Source: Alphaproteobacteria bacterium
GTDB taxonomy: Bacteria > Pseudomonadota > Alphaproteobacteria > Rhodobacterales > Rhodobacteraceae
Reading direction: 5' to 3'
Assembly: GCA_013151535.1 (NCBI GenBank)
Contig: JAADIC010000118.1
Coordinates: forward strand, 1 to 8,957
Length of the DNA: 8,957 nucleotides
Shown here: piece after piece, positions 5,711 through 8,957 of the stretch
How positions within the stretch are numbered: position 1 is the stretch's first letter
Layout: every line of letters begins with the position of its first letter
Program-made: the position numbers and the translations under genes
Notes under the pieces: model-generated
Database searches by the model: none
Told to the model about the DNA's origin: nothing
Seen by the model: only the letters and a program-made list of their open reading frames with translations

Positions 5711-6700
5711 ATGACCAAGAAACGGGCATTGATCACAGGCATTACTGGGCAGGACGGAGCGTATCTTTCCAAACTTTTGATCGAAAACGGATACGAAGTT
5801 CACGGAGTCGTTCGCCGCAGCGCGTCTGCTGATTTGGTTTGCTCGCGGCTGATTTGGTTAGGCGTTGCAGACGAGACTGTGCTCCACGATGGCGATCTGA
5901 CTGATCTTTCCAGCCTTATCAGGATATTGGATTCGGTGAAGCCGGCCGAGATCTACAACCTTGCGGCTCAGTCCTTCGTCAAATCCTCCTGGCAACAGCC
6001 ATATCTTACAGGTCTGGTGACCGGGCTCGGAGTAACAAACATGCTCGAAGCGATGCGCCTCGTTTGCCCGGAGGCCCGATTTTATCAGGCCTCGTCATCA
6101 GAGATGTACGGTCAGGTTCAGGAACCCATTCAGTCGGAAAAAACTTCATTTTATCCGCGTTCTCCGTACGCTGCGGCGAAACTCTATGCTCACTGGATGA
6201 CAATAAATTATCGTGAAAGTTTCAATCTGTACACTTTGAACGGCATTCTCTTCAATCATGAGTCGCCGCTTCGGGGCATCGAGTTCGTGACGCGCAAGAT
6301 CACCGACGGTGTGGCGCGCATCAAGCTTGGCCTCTCAGATGAACTATCGCTCGGCAACCTCGAAGCCAAGCGCGATTGGGGACATGCGCGCGACTACGTG
6401 AAGGCCATGTGGATGATGCTTCAACAGGATCAGCCGGATGACTACGTCGTCGCAACCCAACGGACAACTACTGTCCGCGATTTTTGCACGCTGGCCTTCT
6501 CACATGTCGGCCTCAAGGCGGATGATTATGTGCGGGTGGACAAACGCCACTTTCGCCCTTCCGAGGTTGATGTGCTGCTGGGCGACGCTTCCAAGGCTCA
6601 TGACAAGCTGGGATGGAAGGCAGAGACAACACTCGAAGAGATGGTCGCCGAGATGGTGGACGCTGATTTGGTTCGCGTTCAGCAAAAAGAGCATCTTTGA
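5711..6700 (+). CDS. gmd: GDP-mannose 4,6-dehydratase
   Basis: Cytoplasmic extended short-chain dehydrogenase/reductase that converts GDP-D-mannose to GDP-4-keto-6-deoxy-D-mannose using bound NADP. The 329-residue protein is of the short Gmd type rather than the roughly 370-residue E. coli type. Motifs run in order: nucleotide-binding TGITGQDGAYL (9-19), GYEVHGVVRRSAS (28-39) with the Arg pair typical of NADP binding, IYNLAAQSFV (81-90), QASSSEMYG (126-134) carrying the catalytic Ser/Glu, PRSPYAAAKLYAHW (149-162) with YxxxK at Y153/K157, GILFNHESP (178-186) and LGNLEAKRDWGHARDYV (214-230). These match the family closely, so the substrate assignment is strong. The gene lies 60 bases after the C-methyltransferase and 24 bases before the reductase, suggesting one transcript. 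Its product is the branch point for both neighbours. Confidence 0.95.
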   Translation: MTKKRALITGITGQDGAYLSKLLIENGYEVHGVVRRSASADLVCSRLIWLGVADETVLHDGDLTDLSSLIRILDSVKPAEIYNLAAQSFVKSSWQQPYLTGLVTGLGVTNMLEAMRLVCPEARFYQASSSEMYGQVQEPIQSEKTSFYPRSPYAAAKLYAHWMTINYRESFNLYTLNGILFNHESPLRGIEFVTRKITDGVARIKLGLSDELSLGNLEAKRDWGHARDYVKAMWMMLQQDQPDDYVVATQRTTTVRDFCTLAFSHVGLKADDYVRVDKRHFRPSEVDVLLGDASKAHDKLGWKAETTLEEMVAEMVDADLVRVQQKEHL

Positions 6701-6724
6701 AACGTTAGCATGCGGATACCGGAC

Positions 6725-7684
6725 ATGAGAATTTTGATCACAGGCGCCAGCGGATTTGTCGGTCCGCATCTGGTTGAAGCCCTGCGGCGCGTATTCATGA
6801 ATGAGGCTGAGATTCTGGCAACCGCGCTAAAAGCGGCTGAACATTCCGTCCTTGGTCAGGTCACGGCGCTTGATGTCACCGATAGCGACGCTGTAAACGA
6901 CATGGTCGAGCGCCGCCAAATCACTCACATCGTTCATCTTGCCGGGCTGGCGGCGATACCGGCGGCGAGTGCGGACCCGCAAGCGGCTTGGCGCGTACAC
7001 GTGCACGGAACATTGAATATTGCGCATGCAATTCTTGGAAGATCCTCCGATTGCGTGCTGCTTTTTGTCGGTTCAGGGCAGATTTATGGCGCCAGCGCGA
7101 GAACAGGACTGCCGCTCGGCGAGACCACGCTGCTTGCTCCCGTCGATGATTATTCGGTGACGAAGGCTGCTGCGGACCTGGCTCTTGGCGCTCTGGCGAA
7201 GCGGGGCCTGCGCTGCATCCGTATGCGTCCCTTCAACCACACGGGTCCGGGGCAGGGCGAGGGCTTTGTTGTTCCCAGCTTCGCCATGCAGATTGCCCGC
7301 ATTGAAGCGGGGCTGCAGCAGCCGATAATCCGGGTCGGCAATCTCGATGCGGAGCGGGATTTTCTTGACGTGCGCGATGTCTCCAACGCCTATGCGTTAT
7401 CCCTGTTGAAGTCACACGAGATTGCGCCCGGTACAATCCTGAATGTGGCGTCGGGGACAGCGTACCGCGTGCGCGATATTCTTCACCGTCTTCTTGCACT
7501 GACCGATGTCCCGATCAGGGTTGAACAAGACCCGGCGCGGATGCGTCCGAGCGACCTGCCTCGAATTGTCGGCGACGCAGCACTGGCGCGCCGCCTGCTA
7601 GGCTGGGCACCCAAATACGCCTTCGACGACACACTGGCTGATATGCTCGCAGATTGCCGCGAACGTATTTCCGGTACAAAATAA
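6725..7684 (+). CDS. rmd: GDP-4-keto-6-deoxy-D-mannose reductase (Rmd-like SDR)
   Basis: Predicted cytoplasmic extended SDR of 319 residues. It would reduce the 4-keto group of the Gmd product, or of its C-methylated form, to yield GDP-D-rhamnose or the C4 epimer GDP-6-deoxy-D-talose. Visible motifs are MRILITGASGFVG (1-13), HLAGLAA (71-77), VGSGQIYG (115-122) with a Ser, DDYSVTKAAAD (141-151) with YxxxK at Y143/K147, RMRPFNHTGPGQGEGFV (166-182), which is typical of Rmd proteins, and ERDFLDVRDV (210-219). ATG 6725 matches the usual family start. An in-frame ATG at 6710 would add five residues, and neither has a strong ribosome binding site. The immediate neighbour gmd supports the assignment. 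The C4 stereochemistry cannot be read from sequence by eye, so the symbol is provisional. Confidence 0.8.
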   Translation: MRILITGASGFVGPHLVEALRRVFMNEAEILATALKAAEHSVLGQVTALDVTDSDAVNDMVERRQITHIVHLAGLAAIPAASADPQAAWRVHVHGTLNIAHAILGRSSDCVLLFVGSGQIYGASARTGLPLGETTLLAPVDDYSVTKAAADLALGALAKRGLRCIRMRPFNHTGPGQGEGFVVPSFAMQIARIEAGLQQPIIRVGNLDAERDFLDVRDVSNAYALSLLKSHEIAPGTILNVASGTAYRVRDILHRLLALTDVPIRVEQDPARMRPSDLPRIVGDAALARRLLGWAPKYAFDDTLADMLADCRERISGTK

Positions 7685-7702
7685 GGGTTTTGATGAAATA
7701 AA
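7683..7702 (+). promoter_or_regulatory. wzm translation-initiation region with a minimal ATG-AAA-TAA open frame
   Basis: AAGGG (7683-7687) overlaps the rmd stop. It is 15 bases from the wzm ATG, which is too far, but only 5 bases from an ATG at 7693 that reads ATG AAA TAA. The wzm ATG follows that stop after one base. The arrangement suggests reinitiation at wzm or a start-stop leader that limits it. This is read directly from sequence; the function is inference. Confidence 0.35.
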
Positions 7703-8488
7703 ATGCTTGATGCTATCTGGCGCTACCGCCATTTCATTCTGGCTTCGATAAGCGGCGAATTAAAGGGGCGTTACGTTCGCTCCCGCCTCGGATTGTTGTG
7801 GACTATTCTGCAGCCTTTGTCGCAGGCGCTGATTTTCGCGCTGATATTATCCGAGGTGTTGGGCGCCAGACTGGCTGGTGTTGATAACAAGGCCGCTTAC
7901 GCCATCTACTTGATGTCTGGGCTGGCTGCCTGGGGGTTGTTCAGCGAAATCGTCAATCGATGCCTCACCATATTCATCGAATATTCCGGTCCCTTGAAAA
8001 AAATAGCATTCCCGCGAATCTGTCTGCCGATTATCGTCTGGGGCGGTGCGATAATCACTCATGTCCTTCTTCTTTTCGCCGTTGCATTCGTGTTTTTATT
8101 CTTTGGCCATTATCCAGGTGTGGCGTGGATTGTGATTCCGCTGGGCATTTTGTTGATCTCGATGTTTGCCTTCGGTCTCGGCTTGATACTGGGAATTTTT
8201 AATGTGTTTTCACGTGATGTCGGGCAGGTCCTGAGCATCGTGATGCAGATATGGTTCTGGCTGACACCTATCGTTTATCCACTGGAGATTGTACCGGCGC
8301 AGTTACGATGGTTTGTCGATCTCAACCCGATGGTCGCGCTAGTTGGAATCTATCAAAACGCCTTGCTCTACAATCGCTGGCCGGATCCGGCGTCGCTGAT
8401 TGTCCCGGTAGCGGCGGCCGTGTTCCTGTTCGCGCTGGCATTTTTTATCTTTCGGCGCGCAAGCACAGAAATAGTGGACGCGTTATGA
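7703..8488 (+). CDS. wzm: ABC-2 type polysaccharide export permease
   Basis: Inner-membrane permease that, with the ATPase Wzt, exports undecaprenyl-diphosphate-linked polysaccharide to the periplasm. The 261 residues fit the family length. The cytoplasmic N-terminus carries LKGRYVRSRLGLLWTILQPL (20-39), the conserved motif of this ABC-2 subfamily. About six hydrophobic segments are visible near 31-53, 66-88, 107-135, 140-168, 174-195 and 231-251. The segment NVFSRDVGQVLSIVMQIWFW (167-186) followed by LTPIVYP, and LNPMVALVGIYQNALL (207-222), are characteristic of Wzm/KpsM-type permeases. Its stop overlaps the wzt start (ATGA at 8485-8488), a sign of coupled translation. Its presence implies an ABC-dependent rather than a Wzx/Wzy pathway for this polymer. 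Confidence 0.95.
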   Translation: MLDAIWRYRHFILASISGELKGRYVRSRLGLLWTILQPLSQALIFALILSEVLGARLAGVDNKAAYAIYLMSGLAAWGLFSEIVNRCLTIFIEYSGPLKKIAFPRICLPIIVWGGAIITHVLLLFAVAFVFLFFGHYPGVAWIVIPLGILLISMFAFGLGLILGIFNVFSRDVGQVLSIVMQIWFWLTPIVYPLEIVPAQLRWFVDLNPMVALVGIYQNALLYNRWPDPASLIVPVAAAVFLFALAFFIFRRASTEIVDAL

Positions 8489-8957
8489 GCGACATCGTTC
8501 TCAATGTTGAGCGGGTGGGCAAAGCTTATTCGAGCTACAGCTCCAGTCTCGCCCGGTTCGCAACATGGTTCGGTCTGCCCGTACGCCCGGTGAGCGAATT
8601 TTGGGCAGTGCGGGACGTTTCTTTCAGCCTGCGTGCCGGTGAGACCATTGCTCTGGTCGGGCAAAACGGCGCCGGTAAAAGCACGCTCCTCAAGCTGATC
8701 ACCGGTACGGTGCGCCCCACCACGGGCTCGATTTCAATTGTCGGCCGCGTTAGCGCCATTCTTGAACTCGGCCTTGGCTTCAATCAGGAATTCACCGGCA
8801 GGCAAAATGTCTATCAGGCAGGCGGTCTTCTCGGCTACTCCACGGAAGAGTTGAATGCCCTGATGCCGGGAATTGAGGATTTCGCCGAGCTAGGCGAGTT
8901 TTTCGAGCAACCCTTGCGTGTTTATTCCAGCGGAATGCAGGCGCGCCTCGCCTTTTC
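8485..8957 (+). CDS. wzt: Polysaccharide ABC transporter ATP-binding protein (5' part, cut by window edge)
   Basis: ATPase partner of Wzm. Only the first 157 codons are present and the frame is open at the right edge. It opens MSDIVLNVERVGKAYSSYSS, has the Wzt-type lead-in FWAVRDVSFSLRAGE (39-53), a Walker A motif GQNGAGKST (59-67), an ELGLGFNQEFTGRQNVY segment around the Q-loop (94-110) and the family-specific signature YSSGMQARL (147-155) in place of LSGGQ. These features match the Wzt/TagH/KpsT branch of ABC ATPases. ATG 8485 overlaps the wzm stop by four bases. Walker B, the H-loop and any C-terminal carbohydrate-binding domain lie outside the window, so whether Wzt recognises a modified chain end cannot be judged here. 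Confidence 0.95.
   Translation, partial: MSDIVLNVERVGKAYSSYSSSLARFATWFGLPVRPVSEFWAVRDVSFSLRAGETIALVGQNGAGKSTLLKLITGTVRPTTGSISIVGRVSAILELGLGFNQEFTGRQNVYQAGGLLGYSTEELNALMPGIEDFAELGEFFEQPLRVYSSGMQARLAF

Noticed and set aside
4787..5803. 338-codon minus-strand open frame
   Set aside because: It lies opposite the well-supported methyltransferase and the gmd start. Its translation is Arg/His/Pro/Cys-rich with no recognisable domain, so it is a shadow frame.
7703..8957. Brucella-type N-formylperosamine locus
   Set aside because: gmd with wzm/wzt invites the comparison, but no perosamine synthetase or formyltransferase is present, and a reductase plus C-methyltransferase point to a different sugar.
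1..8957. CRISPR array, tRNA, rRNA, insertion sequence or prophage
   Set aside because: No spaced direct repeats, cloverleaf, rRNA-like segment, transposase or terminal inverted repeats were seen.

Overview
This window is part of a cell-surface polysaccharide (most likely LPS O-antigen) locus from a Gram-negative bacterium. The style of the encoded proteins suggests an alphaproteobacterium, plausibly of the order Hyphomicrobiales. That placement rests on general resemblance only; no rRNA or housekeeping marker is present. Almost the whole window is coding.

Layout. Positions 1-248 hold no secure gene: an open frame enters from the left edge and stops at 151, and several inverted repeats follow. 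A GT4-like glycosyltransferase lies on the minus strand (249-1382, GTG start). It is divergent from a second glycosyltransferase on the plus strand (1474-2703), with a 91-bp spacer between them. A terminator-like hairpin separates the second glycosyltransferase from manC (2776-4215). After a 187-bp gap with a 15-bp palindrome comes a gene run on the plus strand: a TylC3/NovU-type C-methyltransferase (4403-5650), gmd (5711-6700), an rmd-like reductase (6725-7684), wzm (7703-8488) and wzt (8485 to the right edge, cut off).

How the genes fit together. ManC makes GDP-D-mannose and probably also interconverts fructose-6-P and mannose-6-P. Gmd converts GDP-mannose to GDP-4-keto-6-deoxy-D-mannose, and the Rmd-like enzyme would reduce the 4-keto group to give GDP-D-rhamnose or its C4 epimer. 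The C-methyltransferase is the unusual member. Its family methylates a ring carbon next to a 4-keto group, so it could branch the Gmd product to a GDP-6-deoxy-3-C-methylhexose before reduction. The two glycosyltransferases would assemble the chain and Wzm/Wzt would export it across the inner membrane. No perosamine synthetase, Wzx/Wzy, phosphomannomutase or ligase is visible here. The most interesting inference is a branched-chain deoxysugar route, possibly used as a chain-end residue in an ABC-exported polysaccharide. The methyltransferase itself looks divergent at its zinc site and near its active site.
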